Shown piece by piece: positions 46,552 through 58,789 of a DNA stretch of 64,000 bases; positions within the stretch are counted from its first letter, which is position 1, and each line of letters starts with the position of its first letter. Origin of the DNA: Tetrahymena thermophila SB210 (taxonomy: Eukaryota > Ciliophora > Oligohymenophorea > Hymenostomatida > Tetrahymenidae). The notes beneath the pieces were generated by a model that made no database searches, was not told the DNA's origin, and saw only the letters and a list, made by a program, of their open reading frames with translations. Location of the stretch: the NCBI RefSeq assembly GCF_000189635.1, contig NW_002476439.1:161870-225869 (forward strand), in the 5' to 3' direction. The position numbers and the translations under genes were made by a program.

Positions 46552-49500
46552 TCATCTTTTTTCACATATCCTTTTTAATATTAAATAAAATTTTTTATTA
46601 TCAAAAAAACATTTATAAATTAAATCATTTCTTTTATTAAAATCTTTGTTATTCATTTTAAAAACTTGTATTTTTTCTATTCTATGCATCATTTAAAAGT
46701 ATAAATTAAACTATTTACCATCTTTATCTAAATCAAATGTTTTGAATACTTAATATGCACGTGAATCACCTAAAAATAATTTATCTTCTACCTTTTTCAG
46801 TACACTTTTAATTTATGAGTTAGAGTATTTAGGTTCACCTTCTCCTTTATGATTATAACTCTAAACGCTATTTCCTCTTTTGCTTCTATTTTATATAGCT
46901 TAGAATTACTATTAATTCTATTCTCCTTAATTTTTTTAATAAACACCAGTAGTTGCACTTTATTTATTTAAATCATAAACATCATTATTCTTATCATAAT
47001 CTTAAATGCTAACCACACTATTCATTTACAATGAATTAGTAGTTACTCCATTACGCATTTCTTCTGTAGCATTAGTTTCTTTCTTTGTCATAGGAGGTGG
47101 TCCTTATTTGTTCAAATATAATTCAGAAACATAAAATAACAATTAAAAAAATACCTCTTATTTTCTATGCGATTCTAGAATACATCTAAAGATGGTTTTC
47201 TCTATTAATATTTATAATAAAATAATTAAATCAAATAATTTTTATATAAAAAATGTCAATTATAACTCAATTTATTTATTTATTACTAGTAAATAATTTT
47301 TGGAATATCATCTACATTAGTAAAGCCATGTTTGTTATATTAAAACATTTCCATAATTCCTTCGTAATCTCTTTTTTGAAATTTGAGATCTGTTTGATCA
47401 AACATCCCCTTAAATGTCTTAAGCAATTCACTCTTGTGAATCTACCCCTTGTCTTAATTATCAGGAATTTGCTGTTTTAAATATTGCTAAAATTCTTTTT
47501 CATTATTGAAGAACTTTTGGATATGTCTAGATAGTTTATCAGCCCTAGCTTTCATCCAATCTATATGAGATGGATTATCGTTTTAAATATCATTTATGAA
47601 GACCTCTTTTAAGTTAAATTCAGTAGGATTTTCCTCTTTCTTGTATTTTTACATTAAATTTTTATAAACATTTGTTTGTTTCATGCTTTCATTCACTACA
47701 TCAACCTTTTTATTCAAAAATTATTTTTATTAATTTATCTAATTTAATCAAATAAAACAAAAAAATATTCTTAAAAAATAATATTCCTGAATAAAGTTTT
47801 ATTGTTATTTTATAATATTCAAAATGATCTGTAATTTTTAAGAAAATTAGATAAAAATAATTAAATTATTTTCTTTAAATATTAAAATTTATTTTAGAAT
47901 TTAAAAATTGCTAATATTAATAAAAAATATCTTAAGAAAATAAAAAATTTACAGTATTTTATTCAGTTTCTGGCTTTTCAGCATAATTAAATTGTCTAAG
48001 GTCTTTAACAAATTATTTATAATTAAATGCATCGGTTTTATCTGTATTTTAGTATTTTGAATAAATTTGTTGGATTTCTTAGTCAGAGATAACATTTTCA
48101 GAAAGATCAACTTTTCTTCTAATGATTTCTTTGAATGTTTTTTAATTAATGACTCCTGTTTATTTATAATCATTTATCCAGAAATTGTTTAATAGCTGAG
48201 TGATTTTATTTTTCAAAACGAAATTGAGTTTCTTTTCATTTCTTGTGTCATCTTCAACCTAAATTTGCTTTCTAAGTTTTCTCTATAGTTCTGGAGAGCT
48301 TATTTCTGGGTGTTAATTCTCATTAAGACTTGATAAAGACTCATATAAATTTATATTTTAAAGTTTAGGATTTTGGCTAAATGAGCGAGTGTTTCTGGTA
48401 TCATTTTATTTTACTTAATTATTAACAAAAACCAAGTCTAAAAATTCTTGCATATTCAAATCATTAGAATTATCTTTATCAGCAGTTGATAGTAAAATCT
48501 AAGCTTCTTCTTCATTGCATTTAATTCCCATTCTGCTCAGCATATTTACAATGTTTTTTTTATTAATTGTTCCTTTTCCTTCTTCGTCCCAACACTCAAA
48601 AATCTACTTAAAGTTCTTCCTTTGCTAATACTTTCTTTAAATAGTAGCTTTAATTTCATTAATTTTATTTATATTAAACTATCCCTCAGGACAATCCTTA
48701 TTATCTCTCAGCTCCACCAATTAAGTCTCTAAATTTTAATTTTTGTATTCTTCATGTTTTACTTCTTGCAGTATTTTATTTTCTAAATAATATAAATAAT
48801 TTCATTTATTTTAATGCTCAAAAATTTAAATTATTTTAAACTAAATTCTTTGTTTTTTATCAATATTTGTTTTAATTATTAAAATAGATTTTTATCTTAA
48901 TTTAGCTTTTGAAAGTATTTATTTTAGATTTTTAAGAAAGCTTGGTTTGTTTGATTGCAACGGTTTATTAAATGTAAATAATAAAAGTAGACTAAAAATA
49001 AACATGTGAAATCAACAAATAAATTACTTAAAGGAGAACCAGTTTAAAAAATTTATATTTTAGAGAGATTTTCATCTTATTATTCTTTTTTATTTGATCC
49101 ATAAATTTAACTAGATAGCATATTCGTTAAATCGCCAGTGTTAATTTTTGGATCATAAATAGAGTTAGGATTTTGTAAATGTACAAGCGAATCTCCAACA
49201 AAAGCTCGCTTTCTCTTTTCTTTTTCTTCTAATTGACTAGTTCTTGGTAGAGAAATTGCTGTTCTCTGCTTAATTTCCTTTTTATTACTTTCATACAAGG
49301 GTTTAGATTTATTAAGAGCCTTATAAAGTTCTTCGTTTCCAAATGCTGTTTAATTTAGCTTTTCAAAATCCCTATTAACTGAATTATAAGACGAGCCATG
49401 GAAACTATTGTTTGCCTATCTCCTAGAAATAACTTCACTAGCATTTAATTTATGATTGTTGTATTCCCTTATTCTAAATTATATTTTAATAAAACATTTT

Positions 49501-49642
49501 ATATACTAAACCAAATACTACATATCAATTAAAAGACATAAATAATATAATTATCTCTAAATAGAACAATATAAATATGCAATTACCTTTAATCTGCATT
49601 AGATGCTCCTGACTCATGTCTTCTATGAATTCTAAGTTTCAT
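46552..49642 (-). CDS. Multi-EF-hand protein, six exons (793 aa)
   Basis: Exons complement(49642-49587, 49473-49028, 48782-47953, 47738-47287, 47201-47155, 47102-46552); introns 113, 245, 214, 85 and 52 nt, all GT-AG with matching phases. N-terminus basic (MKLRIHRRHESGASNAD). EF-hand regions: FECWDEEGKGTINKKNI, TADKDNSNDLNMQEFLDLVF, NDYKQTGVINQKTFKEII with YQNTDKTDAFNYKQFVKDL, PDNQDKGQIHKSELLKTF, and VFKTFDLDKDG near the end. Between exon 5 and the last EF-hand is a Q/N/S-rich linker. Probably a calcium-responsive cortical or ciliary protein, by composition. The last 55 codons before the TGA at 46554-46552 become AT-rich and may instead be an intron or UTR; the 3' end is the weakest part. Confidence 0.78.
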
Positions 49643-51504
49643 TTTAAATGACAATGTACTAAAAATAAAAACTAATTTGCTTGCTTTGTGTTAAAACCCT
49701 TTATTTATTACTAGCTTAATGATATATTTATTATCTCCACTATTTTTTATTGCTTATTATTTACTAAGAAATGAATAGGTAATTCTTTCTTTCTACTAAT
49801 ACAAATATTATTGGTATCTGTTTATATTCTTAATAATACAAAAAAATTAATATTTTCTTTTAATATTTCAAAGAGGAAATGAATGAAATTACTAATAATC
49901 TGTTTCCTTTGATATATATATCTTAATTATTGTCAAAACTATTAATTCATATTCTTTCTTTGTTTCTTTGATTGATTGTTGTTTATTTGAGATTTATTTA
50001 TATTTATCATGCTTTGCCAGCCATTCTTTCATTAGTCTAAAATTTTATTTTTGAATCTATCTGTACTATTTCATAGTATCATATTATTCATTTATTTAGC
50101 ATTATTCTAATTTATTATATTTTATTTCGCTTATAATTCTATTAGTTTATTCACATTAATATACAAATGCTACATAAAATATTTAATCAAATTTAAATAA
50201 CAGACTAATATTATTTTTATTAAAATTATTAACTCATATTCTTTATTTCTCTCGTTCTTAAATTGATTAATTGTTGCTTATCTGAGATTTATTTATATTT
50301 ATCATGCTTTGCCAGCCATTCTTTCATTAGTCTAAAATTTTATTTTTGAATTTAGAATTATTCTAATTTATTATATTTTATTTCGCTTATAATTCTATTA
50401 GTTTATTCATATTAATATACAAATGCTACATAAAATATTTCACCAAATTTAAATAATAGACAAATATATATTATTATTATTAAAACTATTAATTTATATT
50501 CTTTATTTATTTCTTTCTTAAATTGATTAATTGTTGCTTATCTGAGACTTATTTATATTTATCATGCTTTACCTACAATTCTTTCATTAGCCTAAAACTT
50601 TATTTTTGAATTTAGAATTATTCTAATTTATTTTATTTTGCTAAAAAATTAATTAATTTATTCAGATAAATATTGGTATGCATTAGTTAAATTAAAAAAT
50701 TAAAATGTAAAAATTGTAGTTTTAAGTTTTTAGTGGAAAAAAAAACCAATAAATTTTTCATTAGTATATATATTGATTTATTATAAATATAATTAATTCA
50801 TTTAAAATATTATTTTTATTAAATTATAAATTTAAATTTATATTTTTATAGGCACACAAGATCAATTTGATTATGAGCTTTATAAATATTTTTTTATCTT
50901 TCTAAACAATTTAATTATTTCTTTATCTAATTATTTTCTATCTTTTAGTTTGTTTTGATTGTTTTTAAAAATGTCATTTTAAATTAAAATATATATTAGG
51001 AAAATTTAACTCAATTATTTGTGGTATATTAGAGTATTATAAAATGCTTTTTAAAATTAGATCAAATGATCTTGATTTATAGAATTTGTTTTTACTTGAA
51101 TAGATAAAAAAATTTTTGAATAATTTAGACTAAATATTTTAAAAGTAAAGCAACAATAAAATTAAAATAGATTAATTATTTTAAAATAATAATTGAAATT
51201 AAAATTAAATTACTTTTTTGGGCTTTTATTATTGTGTTTATACAAAGTTAAATTTTAAGATAAGTTGAAAAAGAATAGAATAGTCTTCTTAATCTGTTTG
51301 TCAAACATACATAATTCATTTTAATAAAGGAGGTTTAAGATTCTTTAAAAGATTACAAAAATTTAAATAGTGAGAAAATATATGCAATAAATAAATAATA
51401 ATATATTTGATTAATTAAATCAAAATTTAATAGATTTATTGTAATTTTAGTTTTTAGGAAACAATACTAGATTGATAGATAGTAAAAATCCATAAGGAGA
51501 GATA
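49643..51504. other. Divergent intergenic region
   Basis: Spacer between the EF-hand gene and EMC3, so it should hold both promoters. It contains three tandem repeats at 49932-50640, then AT-rich DNA without a gene. Confidence 0.5.
49932..50640. repeat. Tandem repeat, three units of about 260-290 bp
   Basis: Units start near 49932, 50223 and 50483. Shared core: TTTATATTTATCATGCTTTG then CCATTCTTTCATTAGTCTAA, followed in units 1 and 2 by AATATACAAATGCTACATAA. The third is truncated. Non-coding. Confidence 0.75.
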
Positions 51505-52881
51505 ATGTAAGATATAGTTATAGATCATAAAATTAGAGATTGGGTTTTCTTCCCCATCGTTATTGTCATGATTATGGTACTTAGCATTCCTTATTTTATC
51601 ATAATATTCGTTTATCTGCCTCCATTTTACATAAAAGAAACATTTAAATCGCATTTTTGAGGAGAACTATTTGTTATGAATTTTCAAATAAATGATATTA
51701 AAATTAAACAATTTAGGTTACTTTGATTAGACATTACTTGACAATTAGTGGCAACAAAGTTTAGATTCCAAAGGCAAGTTCAAAGACTGAATAAGTTGAT
51801 GTCAGCGATAAGTAAATAATCTTTAGTTTATAAATTAGACAAAGAATTCATCATGATTGAAATAATTTATTTTTTGCAAATTAATATTGCATCAAACAGA
51901 TTTTAAATAGCTCAAATAGATTTAAATAAAAATAAACAAGCATGTTGTTTTAACAAATATTTAATTTAAAAGGTTGCAATTAATGAGATGTTAAAACTTG
52001 GTTAAGCACGGAGGTTTATTGAAAGAAGCTTCTTTCAATCGCAGAAAGTATCATTTATGTAAGGACAGAACAAAAGGTTATTTAGTTGAAAGAGGTGAAA
52101 GACCTGCTCCTGAAACAAATAATAATGGCGCTCCTCAAATGCCTATGAATTCTAACCAAATGATGGATATGCTTAAGGGTAATATCACTATGGCCGTACC
52201 TATGATCGTTCTTTTCAGTTGGGTCAGATATCTCTTTTCAGGTTTCATCGTTGCACGTGTTCCTTTCCCTTTAACCTAAAAGTTCAGATAAATGCTTTAA
52301 AGTGGTATGAATATGATGAATTTAAATGTCAGATACGTTTCTTCTTTGTCTCTTTACTTCTTGGTCTTATCTTCTCTTTCATAGTTGATCAGTATTTTCT
52401 TAAAAAATGAAGACGAATCCGAATCAGACCTCAGAGCCAAAGAATGTAATTATATATATCAATACTTTATTTTCATTAAATATTTCTATTGATTTTAATG
52501 TAAAAAATGCATTAAAATTTAATTTTTTACTTTATTCTTTGCATAGCTTTGACTAGAAGAATCAAGCCTGCTATGCCTGGTATGGGAGGCATGATGGGTG
52601 GCATGGGTGGTTTAGGAAACATGATGAACCCAATGGAATAAATGAATCAAATGAAAGGCATGTTTGGTCAATAATAAAATAACTAAACTGGATCTGCTAA
52701 CCAAAAGTTCTTCTAAAATGAAAAAGGTAATTAAACAAATAAATAAACAGCTTTTAAAATATATATAATTTTAAATATTTTTTATCAAACAGAAAATCTT
52801 GAACTTCAACAATATTAAGGCTTCCTTGATGATGCTGAAGATTAACTCATCAAAAAATATAAGTCTATGCTTAGAAGATGA
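51505..52881 (+). CDS. EMC3: ER membrane complex subunit 3 (EMC3/TMEM111), 302 aa
   Basis: Five exons, 51505-51576, 51717-51811, 51973-52445, 52547-52726 and 52793-52881; introns 140, 161, 101 and 66 nt. Start MQDIVIDHKIRDWVFFPIVI gives the family's first membrane helix and the invariant RDWV. Later segments fit the DUF106/EMC3 core: a long loop, then MKGN-like DMLKGNITMAVPMIVLFSWV and FSGFIVARVPFPLT (second and third helices), and VRYVSSLSLYFLVL. The tail is unusually methionine/glycine-rich (MPGMGGMMGGMGGLGNMM), as seen in related insertases. EMC3 is the Oxa1-like core of the complex that inserts membrane proteins in the ER. Length is slightly over the usual 260 residues because of that tail. 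Confidence 0.92.
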
Positions 52882-54135
52882 TCATGAGTGTTGCTTGACA
52901 AATAGCTATTTAATTTAAATATTAAAAAATATTCATTCATTAACTCAAATTTATTTTCAAATATCAATATTTGTTTTTTTGTTTGCCTTCAGCATTTTTT
53001 GGCTTAATCAATCAATATTTCAATATTTTAAATTTACATCTAAATCAATAATCCGTTTTACAACTATTCAATTCTAATTTTTAGAAATTTATTTTTTTTA
53101 ATATAAAAATTGTAAATATTATCAAATATTAGCTTAAGAGAAATATTATATACTATGAAGTCTTTCTTATCATAAAATATTTTTTAAAACAATAGCAAGT
53201 TATTTAACAGTTTATAATAATCTTATAAATTCAATCAATCTTTTTGAAAATTTTTTAAATAAGTAAGACCGTGAATCTTTTTTGAAAATTGTTTAAATAA
53301 GTTAATATTAAAACAATATATATTCTTTATCTCAAAAATAAACTTAGCTTTTATGATTTTAACTTTCAACTTATACCTTAATATTGAGCTTACATGCTCT
53401 ATCACACTAAAATCAGGTTAGTTTAGAAGGTGATTGATAATAAATGCTTTTAAATATTTTATTATAAATTTGATTTTTTAAGCATAAATATAATTAGTAT
53501 AATTATCACACACGAGTTAAAAGAATTTTTAGCTACCTCTAGTTCTAGATAGAATTAGAATTAAAGTTTTGAAGAAATGATATAAATGTTGTTATAAAAT
53601 ATCTATATATTTATCTGAATTTATTTTATAACTGCTTGGTTTGAGATAGAATTGTGATTGACTTACCTTCCCAAGAAATTGCTGCCAGGTCTCACTTTTC
53701 AAAATCATAATAAAAAAATATTTTAATCTATTTTGCACAAGAAAAAAAATATTTGATTTTTAATTAAAAATAAATAAAAAGTTTAAAAATGAATGATTTG
53801 TAAAATAAAAATTTAGATGAAATGATGATACTATTTATTGATTAATTAATATCAAAATGAGTTGACTATTGAAAGTAAAAAACATAGAATATTTATTACA
53901 TACAATTATATTTAATAAATAATTAACTAACTAATTGCTAATTTAGATGTATCCAGATATTATATACTTACTAACTTAGTTTAATTTATACAATTACTTC
54001 TATATATTTATTTATTTAATTTTTTGTTTGCTTGCTTGCTTAAATTTTTACTTTTTATCAAGTGTTTTTATTTTGAAAATTCTACCAAATCACTTCAAAA
54101 GGTCATTTAAATTATATTTGTTTGTATTGCTATAT
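52882..54135. other. Convergent 3' intergenic region
   Basis: AT-rich. Two near copies of TTTTGAAAATTNTTTAAATAAGT occur at 53240-53305. A plus-strand frame at 54028-54255 overlaps the DPH5 end and has no support. Confidence 0.5.
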
Positions 54136-54975
54136 TCATTCGTCTTTCTTTTGAGAGTTTTAGTTGTAGAATTTATACATATCTTCTTCGATAGGGTGGA
54201 GTTCATCAGCACAGATTACAAAGGAGTGAAGAGGAGGACCCATTTCAATATTTAAGAAATCAGACATTTGGCCTGATCTAATGAGTTAGTCTGAGAAACC
54301 GACTCTGGCAACACCAACACACTTGGTTTCTTTTGAGAAAGCTTTTCCTGCAATTTTTTCTTCTGCTTCTAAGAGTTATTCTACTGCTGTTTTGCAACTC
54401 ATAAATCTGGGAGGTTCGTATATTTTTTTACCCTTAAGAATGTTTTCGTCAGTTCTTTCTTTGACCTTAATATCAAGCAAGCAGAGAGTATGTAATCCCA
54501 TTTCTCTGTTCTTTTTAATCTTTTCATAGAAACTGTAAGGTCTCCACTTTTCGGTGAAGAAAGGAATAGAGATGGTTTCGCCAAATCTGTAAACTTGCAT
54601 TCCTGTGCAACCAATAGCGTTGATGATGGATGCATTGTGAACAATTTCTACTTTAATGCCTAATTGAATGGCTCTTAATTAAACATCAGAGTGAGTGGTG
54701 GCACAGAAAGGATCACCAACAACCAAAAAAGCTACATTTTTTTCAGGTGTTTTTGAGAGATTTTCTAAAATGGTATCAATACCTTCTTCGCACATTTCTC
54801 TATCAGCCATAATAATTTATCTACCGTAAAGTTCTTCGAGCTTTTCCTTCTAAACACCAAGGATAGAAGTGTAATGTTCTAAGTAAACTTCATCACACTT
54901 TTTGACTATTTCCAAACCTTTAACGGAAATGTCCTTTTCGTCACCTAAACCTAAGCCAATAATATAGAAGACCAT
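54136..54975 (-). CDS. DPH5: Diphthine methyl ester synthase (DPH5), 279 aa
   Basis: Single exon, ATG at 54975-54973, TGA at 54138-54136. Start [20 protein letters not shown] with the GLGLGD SAM-binding loop, then [72 protein letters not shown] and [15 protein letters not shown], all hallmarks of the family in the right order and at the usual length. The enzyme uses S-adenosylmethionine to methylate the modified histidine of elongation factor 2 during diphthamide synthesis, in the cytosol. Its base composition is much less AT-rich than the neighbours. Confidence 0.96.
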
Positions 54976-57179
54976 TTTAAATGTATTTATTTTGCTAGCT
55001 ATTCTTTCTTAAATATGCTTTTTAATTTTGAATGAAATATCAATTAATTGATTAATTTTACTGTTTAATTAATATCTTAGATTCTTATAGAAATTTTGGA
55101 TGAAATAAATAGCTTAGATAGATAGATCTTATCAAGAATCAAATATCATGTTAATCTAATTACTATTCACATTATCATAAATTAATTTTAGATCACTCAC
55201 TTTTTATCAAATCTTATCTATTATTTATGCTTATCATGGATGGATTCATTCTTTCTTTTAACAACTAAGTCAACCCAAAGTGTTATGGAATATTTTAATA
55301 TTTCAAATATAAATTCTAATTTGTTTAAACAAATATATTATCATAATTTCATTTATTAATTCTAAATTAAAATTTTGTTTTTCATATTAAATTCTTTCAA
55401 AATCTATTTTTTAAATTGACATAGAATTTTTTTCATTGTAAATTATTTAAGTTGGCTTTATTTATTTATCAATTAGCATCATCTTTAAGAAAAATCATAA
55501 AAATATTTTAGAATTCTACAAGAAAAAAAAGAGCAAAATAATTAAAAGATTAATTGAGTACACATAGTCTATAAATGAATGAAATAAAAATCTTAAATTT
55601 AACTAAAATTGATTAATTCATAAAAATCTTATTCAAAAAATGTATTAAATATTAAATTAATATTTTAGATTTTTTTTATTAAATTATTTAAGTTGGCTTT
55701 ATTTTTTTATCTATCAATTTGCATCATCTTTCTTTGTGAAAATTATAAAAATATTTTACAATTTTACAATAAAAAAAGAGCTAAAGAATTAAAAGGTTAA
55801 TAGAGTTGAGTGTACATTTTCTATAAATATTTTCTATAAATGAATAAAATAAAAATCTTAAATTTAACTAAAATAAATTGTTTAATTTATAAAAATCTTA
55901 TAAATTTTATTCAAAAAATGAATTAAATATTAAATAAATATTTTAGATTTTTTTATTAAATTATTTAAGTTGGCTTTATTTATTTATCTATCAATTTGCA
56001 TCATCTTTGTGATATATAATTAAAATATTTTACAATAAGAAAAGAAGAATCAAAAGGTTAATTGAGTGTTTATGGTCTATATATGAATGAATTAAAAATA
56101 TCAAATTTTATTCAATTTGATTAATTCATAAAAATCTTATAAATTTTATTCAAAAATGAATTAAATAAATGTTAAGTAAATATTTTAGATTTTTTTTAAT
56201 TTATAGTGAAAGCTGGTACCTTTTATTTGTTAAATATGCTAATGATAATTTCATATTTGCAATTTATTTCATTATAAATTATTTGATTTGATTTAATTTG
56301 TTTATATTTTTAAATAATATTTATGATTTGTAGTAGAAATATCAAAGAATTTCATAATAAAAAAGCAGATCTAAAGTATTTTTGCATCATCTTTGCTGCG
56401 ATATGTAATAAAAATATTTTACAATTTCACAATAAATTAAAAGAGCTAAAGAATCAAAAGGTTAATTGAGTAAACATACATAATCTATTAATGAATGAAA
56501 TAAAAATATCAAATATAATTAAAATCTATTAATGACTAAAAATCAAATAAATTTCTCTCAAAAAACTAATTAATTTTAAATAATATTGAAAGCTGCTGTC
56601 TTTTATTTGTTAAATATACGAATGATAATTCCATATTTTAAATTTATTTCATTATTTTATTTGGTTTAATTTATTTGTTTATATTTTTAAATAATATTTA
56701 TGATTTGTTATAAAAATATCAAAGAGTTTCATAATAAAAAAGTAGAGTTAAAAAATTGACAGAAAATCAATCTAATTATAAAAATAAATGAAATTAAACT
56801 AAAATCTATTCATTCTTAGAATTTAAATAAATTTCATTCAATGTATGAATTAATTTTACTATAAATATTTTAGATTTGTTTTAATATTGAAAGCAGCATT
56901 AATTAATTAATTTGTTGGAATTTTTCTAGAATTTCTAATTTTTGTGTCTTAGTTGGTTAATGGATTTACGATGATATTGAATTTAAAATATTAGTGATTT
57001 ATTTGAGTATCTTTAATTGATTTTTGATGATGTAATTGAAGGGTTTTAGGATTCTTAGATAGAATGATAAAATTTGATTTGTCATAATTTGAATAGTTAT
57101 TAATTATTTCTACTCATAAATATAATTTTTGCAAATAATTGCTAGGCTTAATAAAAAAAGAAATTTTAGGTTAAAGAGA
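54976..57179. other. Divergent intergenic region with tandem repeats
   Basis: About 2.2 kb between DPH5 and PEX2. Nearly half is occupied by degenerate repeats (next entry). No gene seen. Confidence 0.55.
55380..56900. repeat. Degenerate tandem repeats of about 250 bp and longer
   Basis: A first type occurs near 55440, 55680 and 55965, sharing TTATTTAAGTTGGCTTTATT, GCATCATCTTT, a run ending AAAGGTTAATNGAGT and CTTAAATTTAACTAAAAT. A second type with GAAAGCTGNTNCCTTTTATT and ATTTATGATTTGT occurs near 56205, 56585 and, fainter, 56890. Units share the ATATTTTAGATTTTTTTT junction. Confidence 0.7.
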
Positions 57180-58094
57180 ATGATGCAGGAGTACCAAACA
57201 GAAAGAATAAATCAGCTCGAAGCTTTGAAAATAGATTAAGAATGTTCAAACCTTCTTAAAGATGGGTTAGTAAAAGCGTTTCAATACTTTAATCCATAGA
57301 CAGTTAATAAATACATTCCAGAATTCAATTTAATAGTTGATTTCATTTATTTTAGAGAAACTGTGAATAAAAATAACAATTTACCAGGAAACTAACTATA
57401 AAACGTTAAATATACAGCAAGTGATTTGCTTGAAAACGGAAACTTGTCTAATAAGAGAAAAATTATTTTTTTCTTAGTTAAAGTAGTCGGCACTTATGCA
57501 ATTAACAAACTTCATAATTTAATTACTCTGAGAAATATATCTAACAATGGCAACAATGATCAAGAAGAAAGCAAATTTTATAAAATACTCAAAAAAATAT
57601 TAGATGTTGGCGAAAAAATATATAAAGTTTTAAATTTAGCTAATTTTGTTAGCTTTTTGATTAATGGAAAGTATAGATCGATTGAAGAAAGAATATGTGG
57701 CATATAAATGGGCTATATAAATTCTTAAGTTGTCAGATATTTAGATTTTGAGCTAATTAACAGAACAATTATATGGGGAATTATTTCAGATTTTGTTAAA
57801 TTTGCTCTTCCTTTAGCAAATAACATGCGTTTGTTTAAAATGGTGAGCAATCTCTTCATGTTTACCACATTTCTAGGTTCTATCTCAAACGATGCCTCAT
57901 AAGACATAGCAGATGTTAAATGTGGAGTATGTGAAGACTCTTAAATGACTATGCCTAGATAAATAAACAATTGTAAGCACATTTTCTGCTATTATTGCAT
58001 AACATCTTATCTTCAATCAAAAGCTGGATAATAAAATATAAAATGTCCATAATGTGATGCAATTTATGACAAACTAGAAATTGTTACTAATTGA
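57180..58094 (+). CDS. PEX2: Peroxisome biogenesis factor 2 (PEX2), RING peroxin (304 aa)
   Basis: Single exon, ATG at 57180 (a second in-frame ATG follows at once), TGA at 58092-58094. The N-terminal two thirds fit the Pex2/10/12 domain, with hydrophobic segments around LVKVVGTYAINKLHNLI and LNLANFVSFLINGKYRSIEER. The C-terminus has a RING: C248 in KCGVCEDS, then NCKHIFCYYCITSYLQS and KCPQCDAIYD. The order C-x2-C, C-x-H-x2-C-x2-C, C-x2-C is that of PEX2. In other eukaryotes it is a ubiquitin ligase of the peroxisomal membrane that acts with PEX10 and PEX12 to ubiquitinate the import receptor. No intron is needed; an upstream non-coding exon ending TTTTAG just before GTTAAAGAGA is possible. 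Confidence 0.9.
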
Positions 58095-58789
58095 ATTACA
58101 ACTTATAATACAAAAGTAAAAAACAAAAAAAACATCAAAAAAACACAAACAAAAAAACAATCAAACAAAAAAGCAAACTAATAAATAAATTAATTATTTA
58201 AAAATATAATTTTAAATTACTACAACTTTAATTATTTTATATATGTTTTTTTATATTTTTATAAATGTATAAAGGTTTCATTAAAAAATCTTACCTTTAA
58301 AATTTAAATTTATAATATTTTATTTACAAATAAATAATTTGTTGTTTGTTTCTTTGTTTGTTTGTTCAACAATGTTGTCAATTTTAAATTTATTTATTTA
58401 TTTTCGTTAAATTCCAAATAAAATTTTTCTAAATTAAAAGAAAACCTGTTTTCTTAAAAAAAAATTTACAAGTTCGTATAAATTTTCCAAAAAAAAATAA
58501 TATTTTTTCAATAATATTTATTCATTTATTTAAAAAAATATGATACTTAAAGAATTAAAAAAAAATATATTAATATTTTAATATAAATTTAATCAAGATA
58601 ATTAGTTAAAAATGAAAATAAAAAGAATTAAGGTATTAATTAATTAATATATTTTATTTTTAGATAAGAAAACTTATTAATTATGCAATAACACAACATA
58701 AATAAATAAAACATTAAATTAGATGTTTCTTTTGTAAAATTAATAAATAAATAATATTTTGTTTTTAAAATAAAAAAAATATTAATTAC
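58095..58789. other. Convergent 3' intergenic region
   Basis: AT-rich spacer with repeated AAACAAACAAA-type runs after PEX2. The TPR gene frame on the other strand stays formally open through part of it, to a TGA at 58510-58508, but composition there is not coding-like. Confidence 0.45.

Noticed and set aside
47253..47480. Plus-strand ORF of 75 codons
   Set aside because: Antisense to exon 4 of the multi-EF-hand gene.
49932..50640. Transposon insertion
   Set aside because: The units are direct tandem repeats without terminal inverted repeats or an ORF.
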